A stretch of 64,000 nt of DNA from DASUPK01 sp963848955 (GTDB lineage Bacteria > Actinomycetota > Thermoleophilia > Solirubrobacterales > 70-9): contig CAWKFQ010000010.1 in the NCBI GenBank assembly GCA_963848955.1, forward strand, positions 62,001-126,000, in the 5' to 3' direction. This document shows, piece after piece, positions 7,787 to 16,644 of this stretch. Position 1 is the stretch's first letter. Every line of letters starts with the position of its first letter. A program made the position numbers and the translations under genes. The notes under the pieces were generated by a model. That model was not told the DNA's origin, ran no database searches, and saw only the letters and a program-made list of their open reading frames with translations.

Positions 7787-9849
7787 CCGACAACAACCGT
7801 CGCCGTTCGTCGATGTTCAGCCGTGAGCTGATTGTTCCGGCCCTCTGGGCGAGCGTTCGCAAGCTCGACCCGCGCCACCAGCTCCACAACCCGGTGATGT
7901 TCGTGGTCGAGGTCGGCGCGGTGATCACGACGGTCGGCTGGATCAACCAGGTCTTCGGGAACCCCCCGCTCGGCGGCGGGGACGAGGCCTCTTGGTTCAC
8001 CTTCACCGTCGCGATCTGGCTCTGGCTGACGGTCGTCTTCGCCAACATGGCCGAGGCGCTGGCGGAGGGCCGCGGCAAGGCTCAGGCCGATGCGCTGCGA
8101 GCGGCTAGGACCGAGACCGTCGCTCACCTCCAGGACGGCCGCGAGGTCACCGCCTCGGAGCTTCAGCGAGGGGACGTGGTCGTGATCACCGCCGGGGAGT
8201 TGGTCCCTGGCGATGGCACCGTGGTCGAGGGGATCGCGTCGGTCGACGAGTCTGCGATCACCGGCGAATCCGCCCCCGTCATACGCGAGGCCGGCGGCGA
8301 CCGCAGTGCGGTGACCGGGGGAACGCGGGTGCTCTCGGACCGGATCGTGGTCGAGATCACCCAGGAGCCGGGGAAGAGCTTCCTCGACCGAATGATCACC
8401 CTGGTCGAGGGCGCCGAGCGCCGCAAGACGCCGAACGAGATCGCCCTCAACATCCTGCTCTCGGGATTGACGATCATCTTCCTGGCGGTCGTGGTGGTGC
8501 TGCGGCCGATGGCGGAGTTCTCCAGCACATCCGCTTCGGTCGCCACCTTGATCGCCCTGCTCATCGCGCTGATTCCGACAACGATTGGGGCTCTGCTCTC
8601 GGCGATCGGCATCGCCGGCATGGATCGGCTGGTGCGCCGCAACGTCCTCGCTCTCTCCGGCCGTGCCGTCGAGGCATCGGGAGACGTAGACGTACTGCTG
8701 CTCGACAAGACCGGCACGATCACGCTGGGCAACCGCGAGGCGACCGAGTTCATCCCCATGCCCGGTGTCCCGGAGGCGGACCTGGCCGAAGCAGCCCAGA
8801 TGTCCTCGCTCGCCGACGAGACTCCCGAAGGCCGCTCGATCGTCGTGCTGGCCAAGAAGTACGGGATCCGCGAGCACGACATGTCCTCGCAGGAGGCGAC
8901 CTTCGTCCCGTTCAGCGCCGAAACGCGGATGAGCGGCGTCGACATCAATGGCCGGCGGCTGCGCAAGGGCGCCGGCGACGCGATCATCAACCTCGTCCAA
9001 TCGGAGGGCGGTACGGCGCCCCCTGAGCTGCAGCCGGCGCTGGACCGGATCGGCCGCGAGGGCGGCACCCCACTGGCGGTCGCGCGCGACAGCCAGGTGC
9101 TGGGCGTCATCTATCTCAAGGACGTCGTCAAGGAGGGCATGACCCACCGCTTCGACCAGCTGCGCGCAATGGGCATCAGGACCGTGATGATCACTGGCGA
9201 CAACAAGCTCACCGCGGCCAAGATCGCAGGCGAGTCAGGGGTCGACGACTTTCTCGCCGAGGCCACCCCCGAGAAGAAGCTGGACCTGATCAAGGAGCAG
9301 CAGGCGGGAGGGCGGATGATCGCGATGACCGGTGATGGCACCAACGACGCTCCGGCCCTCGCCCAGGCAGACGTCGGCGTGACCATGAACACGGGCACGC
9401 AGGCGGCGCGAGAGGCGGGCAACATGGTCGATCTCGATTCGAATCCGACGAAGCTGATCGAGATCGTCGAGGTCGGCAAGCAGCTGCTGATCACCCGCGG
9501 GGCCCTGACGACGTTCTCGATCGCCAACGACGTCGCCAAGTACTTCGCGATCCTGCCGGCGATCTTCGCGGCGACCTATGCCACCAGCGGTGGAGACGGC
9601 CCGCTGAACAAGCTCAACATCATGGATCTCGGCACCCCCGAGTCGGCGATCATCTCGGCGATCATCTTCAACGCGCTGATCATCCCGCTGCTGATCCCGC
9701 TCGCTCTGCGCGGGGTCCGCTACCGGCCCTCAGGCGCGAGTGCGCTGCTGCGGCGCAACCTCTTCATCTATGGCCTCGGCGGCATCATCGCCCCGTTCAT
9801 CGGGATCAAGCTGATCGACCTGGTCGTGCACGGACTGCTCGGAGCATGA
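7783..9849 (+). CDS. kdpB: KdpB, catalytic P-type ATPase subunit
   Basis: KdpB is the ATP-hydrolysing subunit of the potassium pump. The 688-aa frame is intact from GTG 7783. It has the actuator loop TGES (residues 160-163; the Ser is the known inhibitory phosphorylation site in E. coli), phosphorylation motif DKTGTITLGN with Asp308, the nucleotide-domain segment KGAGDAI, and the hinge MTGDGTNDAPALAQADVGV. The C-terminal membrane helices include NDVAKYFAILPAIF. Order here is kdpA-kdpC-kdpB, which is unusual. The stop overlaps the next gene by ATGA. Confidence 0.97.
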   Translation: MTDNNRRRSSMFSRELIVPALWASVRKLDPRHQLHNPVMFVVEVGAVITTVGWINQVFGNPPLGGGDEASWFTFTVAIWLWLTVVFANMAEALAEGRGKAQADALRAARTETVAHLQDGREVTASELQRGDVVVITAGELVPGDGTVVEGIASVDESAITGESAPVIREAGGDRSAVTGGTRVLSDRIVVEITQEPGKSFLDRMITLVEGAERRKTPNEIALNILLSGLTIIFLAVVVVLRPMAEFSSTSASVATLIALLIALIPTTIGALLSAIGIAGMDRLVRRNVLALSGRAVEASGDVDVLLLDKTGTITLGNREATEFIPMPGVPEADLAEAAQMSSLADETPEGRSIVVLAKKYGIREHDMSSQEATFVPFSAETRMSGVDINGRRLRKGAGDAIINLVQSEGGTAPPELQPALDRIGREGGTPLAVARDSQVLGVIYLKDVVKEGMTHRFDQLRAMGIRTVMITGDNKLTAAKIAGESGVDDFLAEATPEKKLDLIKEQQAGGRMIAMTGDGTNDAPALAQADVGVTMNTGTQAAREAGNMVDLDSNPTKLIEIVEVGKQLLITRGALTTFSIANDVAKYFAILPAIFAATYATSGGDGPLNKLNIMDLGTPESAIISAIIFNALIIPLLIPLALRGVRYRPSGASALLRRNLFIYGLGGIIAPFIGIKLIDLVVHGLLGA

Positions 9850-11028
9850 TCTTGGAGATGGACGAACGAGCCGAGGAGAGGGTCGAGACCCGTCCCGAGC
9901 CGGTCACGGAGCGTGGCCGGCTCAAGATCTTTTTGGGCATGGCCGCCGGGGTCGGCAAGACCTACCGGATGCTGCAGGAGGGTCGCGCCGAGGCCCAATC
10001 GGGGAGGGACGTCGTGATCGGCTACCTCGAGCCCCATGGGCGTCAGGAGACCATCGACCAGGCGGGCAACCTGGAGGTCGTGCCGAGGCGGAGGGTGCCC
10101 TACCGCGACATGGAGCTCGAGGAGATGGACCTGCCCGGCGATCATCCGGCGGGCCCCGGACCTCGCCCTGATCGACGAGCTCGCGCACACGAACCCGCCG
10201 GGGCTCGAGCACGAGAAGCGCTACGAGGACGTCGGCGACGTCCTCGGGGCCGGGATCGACGTCTACTCGACCGTCAACGTCCAGCACCTCGAGACCCTGA
10301 ACGACAGCGTCTGCGAGCTCACCGGCGTTCGTGTTCGGGAGACGATGCCCGATGCCGTCCTCAACGCGGCAGAAGAGGTGGTGCTGATCGACCTCACGCC
10401 GGAGGCTCTGCTCGATCGGCTCCGCGCGGGCAAGATCTACCCGAATGAGCGCATCGATTCCGCGCTCAACAACTTCTTCAAGATCGAGAACCTGAACGCC
10501 CTTCGCGAGGTCGCGCTGCGGCAGGTGGCCGAGGAGGTCGAGTCCAAGCGGCTGGTCCGCGAGGTCGTCGGCGGCCGCGAGGATCGGATGATCGACTCGG
10601 CCGCGACTCAGGCGGTCGGAGAGAGGCTGCTGGCCCTGATCAAGCCGACGCCCAGGGCGCAGCGGCTCGTCCGGCGAGCGTGGCGCTCCGCGCAGCGGCT
10701 GGGAACCGATCTCGACCTGCTGTACGTGAAGCGCCCCGGACAGAAGCTCACTGAAGAGCAGCAGCAGCAGCTCAAGGCGATTCGACGGCTCGCCTCCGTT
10801 CTCGGCGCCCGGCTTCTGATCGAGGAGGGCGACGACCTGGTCCAGACCGTGCGGGAGGTCGCGGAGGAGCGTGGCAGCACCTATGTCCTGATGGGCACCC
10901 CCTCGCCGCGGACGGGCCTGAAGCGGTTCCGGCCCTCGCTGCCGACAAGGCTGATCGAGGGGCTTCCCGGAATCGACCTTCGGGTGGTCGCCGACCGGGC
11001 CCTGCGGGCCGAGGAGGGGGAGCGGTGA
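9846..11028 (+). CDS. kdpD: KdpD N-terminal half: KdpD/USP sensor protein without kinase, one frameshift
   Basis: About 393 residues match the cytoplasmic sensor part of KdpD: Walker-A-like GMAAGVGKTYRMLQEG, Walker-B-like DLALIDELAHTNPPG, the KRYEDVGDVLGAGIDVYSTV stretch, then a universal-stress-like domain (LGTDLDLLYVKRPG to VLMGTPSPRTGLKRF). No DUF4118 helices or kinase follow; they are encoded at 1191-2633. The frame changes near 10137, between EEMDLP and AIIRRAPDLALIDE, where one base is extra. ATGA overlap with kdpB and GTGA overlap with the next gene show it belongs to the pump operon. It probably modulates the separate membrane kinase in trans. Confidence 0.9.
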
Positions 11029-11651
11029 GCCCCGCCGAGATCGTCATCGCCATCGTGCTCCTCGGCTGCATCGGCCTCCTGGTCATCCGTGAGCTGCAGC
11101 GCCGCCGTAGCGAGGCCTCGATCACGCCGGCCCGCACCAGGATCCTCTTCCCCTTCGTCGGCGAAGCCCTCTCGACGCGGGCACTGGACGCCGCGCTGCG
11201 GATCGCCCGCGCCGAGGGTGCGACCGTCGTGCCGGCCTACCTGGCCGTGGTACCTCTCAGCGTCGCTCTGGAGACGCCGCTGAAGAGGGAGGCCGAGTCC
11301 GCCCTGCCCCTGCTCGATGCCGTCGAGCAGCGCGCCGCGACCATGGGGGTGACCGTTGACTCGCGGATCGAGCGAGGACGCACGGTCCGGCATGCCCTCC
11401 GCCTGCTGATGGAGAACGAGAGCTTCGACCGGGTCGTCGCCGCCGGCGCCAGCAACGGACACGACGGCTTCAGCTCAGACGACGTCGCCTGGCTGCTGGA
11501 GAACGCGCCGGGCGAGGTCCTGATCCTGCGCCCGGCCCGGAAGGCGGCGGAGCTACCCGCCGGCGCGCGAGATGAGCGCCGGGAAGATCGCGTCCGTCGC
11601 GTCCTCTTCCGGATGCCAGAGCACGCCCAGCGCGAAGCCCGCGCCTCCTGA
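11025..11651 (+). CDS. Membrane-anchored universal-stress-like protein
   Basis: The 208-aa protein begins with one membrane helix (IVIAIVLLGCIGLLVIREL, about residues 5-23), then a UspA-like fold: RTRILFPFVGEALSTRALDA, a central helix-strand region, and RVVAAGASNG before GEVLILRPAR. It ends the kdp operon (GTGA overlap with the KdpD sensor half). Its last ~99 bp overlap, tail to tail, the convergent hydrolase gene, so the charged C-terminal tail may be non-essential. A role with the KdpD sensor in nucleotide or stress sensing is plausible from context only. Confidence 0.7.
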   Translation: MSPAEIVIAIVLLGCIGLLVIRELQRRRSEASITPARTRILFPFVGEALSTRALDAALRIARAEGATVVPAYLAVVPLSVALETPLKREAESALPLLDAVEQRAATMGVTVDSRIERGRTVRHALRLLMENESFDRVVAAGASNGHDGFSSDDVAWLLENAPGEVLILRPARKAAELPAGARDERREDRVRRVLFRMPEHAQREARAS

Positions 11652-12266
11652 CTCGATCGCCTCGACGCTCTCGTCGCCGGTGGCCCACGCGGTGGCGGTG
11701 AGCGTGTCGGCGACCCGGTCGATGCCCTGGTGATGGTGGCTCTTCACCGTTAGCTGCTCGGTCCCGGTCGCCTCGGCGGCGAGCGAGCCCGGTTCGATCC
11801 GGACCTCGTGCTCCGCCCATGCTCCCGGAACCGGCCGGTGGATCTCGTGCCCGAGGCGGTCCGGGATGTGCTGGTCGAGCGTCCCGCCGCAGGCGATGTT
11901 CAGCACCTGCATGCCGCGGCAGACGCCGAGCAGCGGAATGCCCCTGTCCAGTGCTCCCAGTGCGAGCGCGACCTCGAAGCGGTCGCGGTCGGGGTTGGTG
12001 CCGATCGTCTCTGGATGCGCCTCGACGCCCTGGCTGTCGGGATCGATGTCGGCGCCGCCGCCCAGCACCAGCGCGTCGATCCGATCGAGCAGCTCGCCCG
12101 GGTCCTCGGAGGCGCGCCGATCCGGCGGCAGCATCGCCATCATCCCACCCGCGCCGTGGATCGCCCGGGAGTAGGAGAGCGGCAGAAGGGTTGCGGGCTC
12201 GTCGCTCCAGACGCCGAAGCTGGCTCGCTCTATTGCGGCGCAGACTCCGATCAGGGGGCGTGCCAT
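11553..12266 (-). CDS. Class I glutamine amidotransferase-like hydrolase (peptidase C26, PuuD-like)
   Basis: The 237-aa protein has the C26/PuuD layout: LVLGGGADIDP, nucleophile elbow LLGVCRGMQVLN with the catalytic Cys, VKSHHHQGIDRV, and the His-Glu pair in GVLWHPEED. Such enzymes hydrolyse gamma-glutamyl amides such as gamma-glutamyl-GABA in polyamine breakdown, or related substrates. It is divergent from the flavoprotein at 12324 with 57 bp between starts, and converges on the kdp operon, overlapping its last gene by about 99 bp. Substrate uncertain; a link to the amine catabolic genes nearby is possible. Confidence 0.85.
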   Translation of the reverse strand: MARPLIGVCAAIERASFGVWSDEPATLLPLSYSRAIHGAGGMMAMLPPDRRASEDPGELLDRIDALVLGGGADIDPDSQGVEAHPETIGTNPDRDRFEVALALGALDRGIPLLGVCRGMQVLNIACGGTLDQHIPDRLGHEIHRPVPGAWAEHEVRIEPGSLAAEATGTEQLTVKSHHHQGIDRVADTLTATAWATGDESVEAIESGGAGFALGVLWHPEEDATDAIFPALISRAGG

Positions 12267-12323
12267 CGGCTGAACTTAGCGGTCAATAGCCTGATTCGGC
12301 CGCGATGTTCGCGGCGGCCGTTC

Positions 12324-13739
12324 ATGGCGAAGCCGTTTCCCCAATTGCGCGAAGGTCAGGCTCCCGAAGGCCTCTTCGACGTCGCCATCGTCGGAGCCGG
12401 AGCCGTGGGCTGCGCGGTAGCCCGCGAGCTCACTCGCCACGGCGCGCGCTGCGTTCTCGTCGAGGCGGGGCCCGACGTGGGCGCCGGGACGAGCAAGGCG
12501 AACACGGCGATCCTCCACTCCGGGTTCGACGCCAAGCCGGGGACGATCGAGTCGCGCCTGGTGGCCAGGGGGTACGAGCTGCTCAGCGCCTATGCCTCCG
12601 AGGTGGGGATCCCCACCGCCGGGCTCGGCGCTCTGATGGTCGCCTGGACACCTGAGCAGCGCGAGGCGCTCGCCGGCATTCGGGCCACGGCCGACGAGAA
12701 CGGCTACGAGGAGACCCGCGCGGTTGATCTCGAGGAGCTCTACGCACGCGAGCCCAACCTCGGGCCGGGTGCGGAGGGCGCGATCGAGATCCCGGGCGAG
12801 GGGATCGTCTGCCCGTTCACGACCACCCTCGCCTTCGCGACGGAGGCGCTGGGCGGCGGCTGCCTGCTCGTCCTCAACGCCGCCGTCACCGGCGTGCGAG
12901 CCGTCGGCGGCGGGCACGAGCTCGACACGGCCCGAGGCAGGATCCGCGCCGAGTACCTGATCAACGCGGCGGGGCTACGGAGTGACGAGATCGACGCGAT
13001 GCTCGGCCACACGGACTTCCGGGTGACCCCGCGGCGCGGGGAGCTGATCGTCTTCGACAAACTCGCCCGAGGCCTGGTCAACCACATCCTCCTCCCGGTG
13101 CCGACGGAGAAGACGAAGGGCGTCCTCGTCTCGCCGACCATCTACGGGAACGTCCTGCTCGGCCCGACGGCCGACGACATCGAGGACAAGACGAACCGCT
13201 CGACGACCGGCTCGGGCCTCGCGGGGCTGATGGAGGCCGGCGAGCGCATCATTCCGCGCCTGGTCCGGCAGGAGGTGACCGCCAGCTACGTCGGACTCCG
13301 GGCGGCGACGGAGCATCGCGACTATCAGCTCAAGGCACATCCCGAACAGAGATACGTCTGCGCGGGCGGGATCAGATCAACCGGGATCAGCGGTTCCCTC
13401 GGGATCGCCGAGTGGGTGCGCGGCGCTCTTGTCGATGCCGGCCTCCAGCTGTCGGAGCCGGCCGCCCCGGCGGACTTCCAGATGCCGAACATCGGCGAGT
13501 TCGGCACGCGCCCGTACCAGGACGGCGAGCTGATCGGACGCGATCCCGACTACGGGCGAATCGTCTGTTTCTGCGAGCGGGTCACGCGCGGCGAGATCGA
13601 CGCGGCACTTGACGGCCCGATCCCTCCGGTGGATGCCGATGGACTGCGCCGGCGGACCCGCTCCCTGATGGGCCGCTGTCAGGGGTTCTTCTGCGGAGCG
13701 GAGATCGCCGCCGCGTTGGAGGCCACGGATGAGGATTGA
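12324..13739 (+). CDS. GlpA-like FAD-dependent glycerol-3-phosphate dehydrogenase with BFD-type Fe-S domain
   Basis: The 471-aa flavoprotein starts at ATG 12324 (MAKPFPQLREGQ); further upstream in-frame sequence overlaps the opposite gene and is not protein-like. It has the dinucleotide fold VAIVGAGAVGCAVARELTRH and DAO-family motifs (TSKANTAILHSGFDA, GGIRSTGISGSLGIAEWVRG), then a C-terminal BFD-like [2Fe-2S] domain with cysteines in RIVCFCERV and GRCQGFFCG. This arrangement matches GlpA-like enzymes of operons where a second flavoprotein and glycerol kinase follow, as here. Likely reaction: sn-glycerol-3-phosphate to dihydroxyacetone phosphate, electrons passing via the Fe-S domain. Confidence 0.85.
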   Translation: MAKPFPQLREGQAPEGLFDVAIVGAGAVGCAVARELTRHGARCVLVEAGPDVGAGTSKANTAILHSGFDAKPGTIESRLVARGYELLSAYASEVGIPTAGLGALMVAWTPEQREALAGIRATADENGYEETRAVDLEELYAREPNLGPGAEGAIEIPGEGIVCPFTTTLAFATEALGGGCLLVLNAAVTGVRAVGGGHELDTARGRIRAEYLINAAGLRSDEIDAMLGHTDFRVTPRRGELIVFDKLARGLVNHILLPVPTEKTKGVLVSPTIYGNVLLGPTADDIEDKTNRSTTGSGLAGLMEAGERIIPRLVRQEVTASYVGLRAATEHRDYQLKAHPEQRYVCAGGIRSTGISGSLGIAEWVRGALVDAGLQLSEPAAPADFQMPNIGEFGTRPYQDGELIGRDPDYGRIVCFCERVTRGEIDAALDGPIPPVDADGLRRRTRSLMGRCQGFFCGAEIAAALEATDED

Positions 13740-14961
13740 GGACGGGCCGGTCATCGTCGGCGGTGGGCCGTCAGGGCTGGCGGCCGCGATCGAGCTGCGC
13801 GGGCTGGGCATCGAGCCGGTGACGGTGATCGAGCGCGAGCGTCAGGCGGGCGGGATCCCGCGGCACTCCGACCACACGGGCTTCGGGTTGCGCGACCTGC
13901 GCACCGTCCTCTCCGGACCGCGCTACGCCGAGCGCTATCGCGAGCTGGCCACCGACGCCGGGGTCGAGGTGATGGCCGAGACGATGGTCACCGACTGGGA
14001 GGGCGGCCGCCTGAAGCTGACCGGACCGGCCGGCAGGCGGGAGGTCGAGCCGCCGGCGGTGGTACTGGCGACCGGGTGCAGGGAGCGCCCTCGCTCCGCG
14101 CGGCTGATACCGGGATCGCGGCCGGCCGGCGTGATGACCACCTCCACCCTGCAGCAGCTCGTCCACCTCGGCGGCCAGAAGGTCGGACGGCGAGCGGTGA
14201 TCGTCGGGGCGGAGCACGTCAGCTTCTCGGCGGTGGCGACCCTCGCCCACGCCGGAGCGTCGGTGGCCGGACTGGTGACCGAGCTCCCGAGGCATCAGTC
14301 GCTGGCGGCGTTCCGTGCGGGCGCAGCGGTTCGCTACCGGGCACCCGTCTGGTCGCGCACCGCCGTCAGCGCGATCCACGGCAGCGAGCGGGTGGAGTCG
14401 GTGGAGCTCACCGAGCTCGACTCGGGCAGCGTGCGCTCGGTCGATTGCGACCTGGTCATCTTCACCGCCGACTGGATCCCAGACCACGAGCTGGCGGTGA
14501 TGGCCGGCTGCGAGCTCGACCAGGGCTCACTCGGCCCGCTCGTCGACCAGGCGTTGCGCACGACGGGCCCGGGCGTGTTCGCGGCGGGGAACCTCATCCA
14601 TCCGGCCGAGACCGCGGACATCTGCGCGCTCGACGGGCGCCACGTGGCGCCGTCCGTCGCCGCATATCTGCGAGGTGCACGCGAATGGCCGACTCGCGTC
14701 CGGGTCATCGCGCGCGACCCGCTCGCCTGGGTTGCCCCCAATCTCCTGCTGGTCGCTGGCCAGGATCCTCCTCGCGACCGCTTCCTGCTGCGCTCGAGGG
14801 AGTTCGTGCGCCGGGCGCGCATCGGGGTCGGCCAGGACGGGCGGGAGCTATGGCACGGCCGGGCCGGCCGGCTGATTCCGGGGCGATCGGCGCATATCCC
14901 TGCAAGCTGGGCGGCCCGCGTGAACCCATCCGGAGGTCCCGTGATCGTCGGGGTCGCATAG
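13729..14961 (+). CDS. FAD/NAD(P)-dependent oxidoreductase paired with the GlpA-like protein
   Basis: The 410-aa protein starts inside the end of the preceding gene (11-bp overlap). It has an FAD motif GGGPSGLAAAIELRG, a redox loop region GGIPRHSDHTGFGLRDL, a second nucleotide-binding stretch RRAVIVGAEHVSFSAVATLA, and a terminal flavin motif TGPGVFAAGN. In GlpA-type operons of Thermotogae, Clostridia and some Actinobacteria a protein like this carries electrons from the GlpA subunit. The usual third small subunit (DUF1667) is not seen here. Glycerol-phosphate oxidation is the likely context because a GlpK-like kinase follows 9 bp downstream. Confidence 0.78.
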   Translation: MRIEDGPVIVGGGPSGLAAAIELRGLGIEPVTVIERERQAGGIPRHSDHTGFGLRDLRTVLSGPRYAERYRELATDAGVEVMAETMVTDWEGGRLKLTGPAGRREVEPPAVVLATGCRERPRSARLIPGSRPAGVMTTSTLQQLVHLGGQKVGRRAVIVGAEHVSFSAVATLAHAGASVAGLVTELPRHQSLAAFRAGAAVRYRAPVWSRTAVSAIHGSERVESVELTELDSGSVRSVDCDLVIFTADWIPDHELAVMAGCELDQGSLGPLVDQALRTTGPGVFAAGNLIHPAETADICALDGRHVAPSVAAYLRGAREWPTRVRVIARDPLAWVAPNLLLVAGQDPPRDRFLLRSREFVRRARIGVGQDGRELWHGRAGRLIPGRSAHIPASWAARVNPSGGPVIVGVA

Positions 14962-14970
14962 GGTCTCGCC

Positions 14971-16452
14971 ATGAGCGACGGGATGTTGCTCGGCGTCGAC
15001 GAGGGGACGACCGGCGTGAAAGCCGCACTCTTCGACCAGCGGTTGCAGCCGGTCGCAGAGGCGCGGCGGGACAAGGTGAACCGGCACCCCGAGGAGGGCT
15101 GGGTCGAGCAGGATGGCGTCGAGGTGATCGCCGCGGTGACTGAGGCCGTGGCCGAACTCCTCGACGGGGCCGACGGCGAGATCGTGGCCTGCGGGCTCGA
15201 CCACCAGGGCGAGTCGGTGCTCGCATGGGACTCCGAGACGGGCGAGCCGCTGAGCCCGATCGTGGTCTGGCAGGACAAGCGCTCACAGGAGATCCTCGAC
15301 GAGCTCACGGATCGCGAGGACGAGGTCAAGGAGCTCAGCGGCCTGCCCTTCGACCCCTACTTCTCCGCCGCCAAGCTCGCCTGGCTGCTCAAGCACAACG
15401 ACGACGTCAAGAAGGCCCTCGATGAGGACAGGCTGCGGATGGGGACCGTGGACTCGTTCCTCTGCGACCGGCTCGGCGCCGGATTCGCGACCGAACCCGC
15501 AACCGCCTCGCGGACTCAGCTGCAGCGGATCGACAGGCCGGGGGCCTTCGATGAGCGCCTCTGCGAGATCTTCGGCGTGCCGATCGAGGTGTTGCCGGAG
15601 GTCCGCGACACGGCCGGGGAGCTCGGAACGCTGAAGCATGAGAGCTGGCCGGTCGAGCTTCCCTTCCGCGCCCAGGTGGTCGACCAACAGGCCGCGCTGG
15701 CCGGCGCCGCCTGCGTCGAGCCTGGCCGGGTGAAGGCGACCTACGGGACCGGCGTCTTCGTGCTCGCCCACGTCGGCGAGGGCGTGCCGGAGCCCGCCGG
15801 GGGGCTGCTGCCGACGGTCGCCTGGAGCATCGACGGCAAGGTCGAATACGCGCTCGACGGCGGCGTTTTCGCGGCCGGGGCGATGCTGGAGTGGATGTGC
15901 GATCAGCTGGGGATCGCCGAGGATCCACCGGCCCTCAGCAAGCTGGCCAACGAGGCCGACGAGTCGGCTGGTGCCCGGGTCCTGCCCGGCCTGGCCGGCA
16001 TCGGGGCCCCGTGGTGGCGCCCGAACGCCCGCGCGGTGATCTCGGGGATATACGGCGGTACGACCGGCGCGAATGTCGCGCGGGCGGCGCTGGAGGGAAT
16101 CGCCTGGCGGGTCGCCGATGTGGTCGCCGCGATCAAGGAGACGAACGAGGTGGGAATCCTGCGCGTCGACGGAGGGCTCACCAACGAGCCACTCATGCTC
16201 CAGCTTCAGGCCGACGCGATCGGCGCGCCGGTCGAGGCGGCGGGAGCCGATGCCACGGTGCTCGGCTCGGCGGCCCTGGCCGCCCTGGGATCGGGAGTGA
16301 TCGACTCGCTCGACCAGCTGACCGACCTGCTGCCGGCCGACCGCCAGGTCGAGCCCCAGCAGGACGACTCATGGCGCATCGCCGAGCACGAGAGCTGGAA
16401 GGCCTTCGTCAGGGCCACGGAGCCACTGGACGCGGTCTCCGGGTCCGACTAG
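14971..16452 (+). CDS. glpK: FGGY-family carbohydrate kinase, glycerol kinase-like
   Basis: The 493-aa kinase begins GVDEGTTGVKAALFDQRLQP, the ATP-binding start of FGGY kinases. It also has VVWQDKRSQEIL, the catalytic-region segment VVDQQAALAGAACVEPGRVK followed by TYGTGVF, and the C-terminal LRVDGGLTNEPLMLQLQAD. Length and motifs suit glycerol kinase, though GlpK-type assignment rests partly on the two upstream flavoproteins. It probably makes glycerol-3-phosphate for the preceding dehydrogenase. A perfect hairpin terminator lies 26 bp downstream. Confidence 0.85.
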   Translation: MSDGMLLGVDEGTTGVKAALFDQRLQPVAEARRDKVNRHPEEGWVEQDGVEVIAAVTEAVAELLDGADGEIVACGLDHQGESVLAWDSETGEPLSPIVVWQDKRSQEILDELTDREDEVKELSGLPFDPYFSAAKLAWLLKHNDDVKKALDEDRLRMGTVDSFLCDRLGAGFATEPATASRTQLQRIDRPGAFDERLCEIFGVPIEVLPEVRDTAGELGTLKHESWPVELPFRAQVVDQQAALAGAACVEPGRVKATYGTGVFVLAHVGEGVPEPAGGLLPTVAWSIDGKVEYALDGGVFAAGAMLEWMCDQLGIAEDPPALSKLANEADESAGARVLPGLAGIGAPWWRPNARAVISGIYGGTTGANVARAALEGIAWRVADVVAAIKETNEVGILRVDGGLTNEPLMLQLQADAIGAPVEAAGADATVLGSAALAALGSGVIDSLDQLTDLLPADRQVEPQQDDSWRIAEHESWKAFVRATEPLDAVSGSD

Positions 16453-16478
16453 TCCGTTGGCCAGACACGCTCGGGCAG

Positions 16479-16502
16479 CCGGACGGCCCGGTCACCGTCC
16501 GG
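16479..16502. terminator. Bidirectional hairpin terminator between converging genes
   Basis: CCGGACGG and CCGTCCGG form a perfect 8-bp stem around an 8-nt loop. It sits between the stop of the GlpK-like gene (plus strand) and the stop of the 33-aa peptide gene (minus strand). No T-run is present, which is common for terminators in GC-rich Actinobacteria. Confidence 0.6.
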
Positions 16503-16524
16503 GGCGTCGGCCAGCTGCGAAGGG

Positions 16525-16626
16525 CTAAGAGACGATGGTGAGGATGATCGCCAGCACGGCGATGGCAAACAGGATGCCCGCGCCGAACTTCAGATCCTTC
16601 ACACCGATGTTGGGATCGACGTCCAT
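16525..16626 (-). CDS. 33-aa single-helix membrane peptide linked to the APC permease
   Basis: On the minus strand ATG 16626 opens MDVDPNIGVKDLKFGAGILF and continues AIAVLAIILTIVS to TAG at 16525-16527. It has a short acidic head and one membrane helix. It begins 18 bp after the permease stop and has a purine-rich stretch (AGGTAAGGAAC) just upstream as ribosome binding site. The position suggests a small accessory subunit of the permease. I know no named family for it. Confidence 0.6.
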   Translation of the reverse strand: MDVDPNIGVKDLKFGAGILFAIAVLAIILTIVS

Positions 16627-16644
16627 GTTCCTTACCTTTCTTGC

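Noticed and set aside
7528..9147. 539-codon open frame on the strand opposite kdpB
   Set aside because: It lies wholly across kdpC and kdpB and is Arg/Asp/His-rich without any domain, as expected for an antisense frame in GC-rich coding DNA.
11808..12323. Extended N-terminus of the GlpA-like protein upstream of 12324
   Set aside because: The open frame continues but overlaps the opposite amidotransferase-like gene; the flavin motif starts at the normal distance from ATG 12324.
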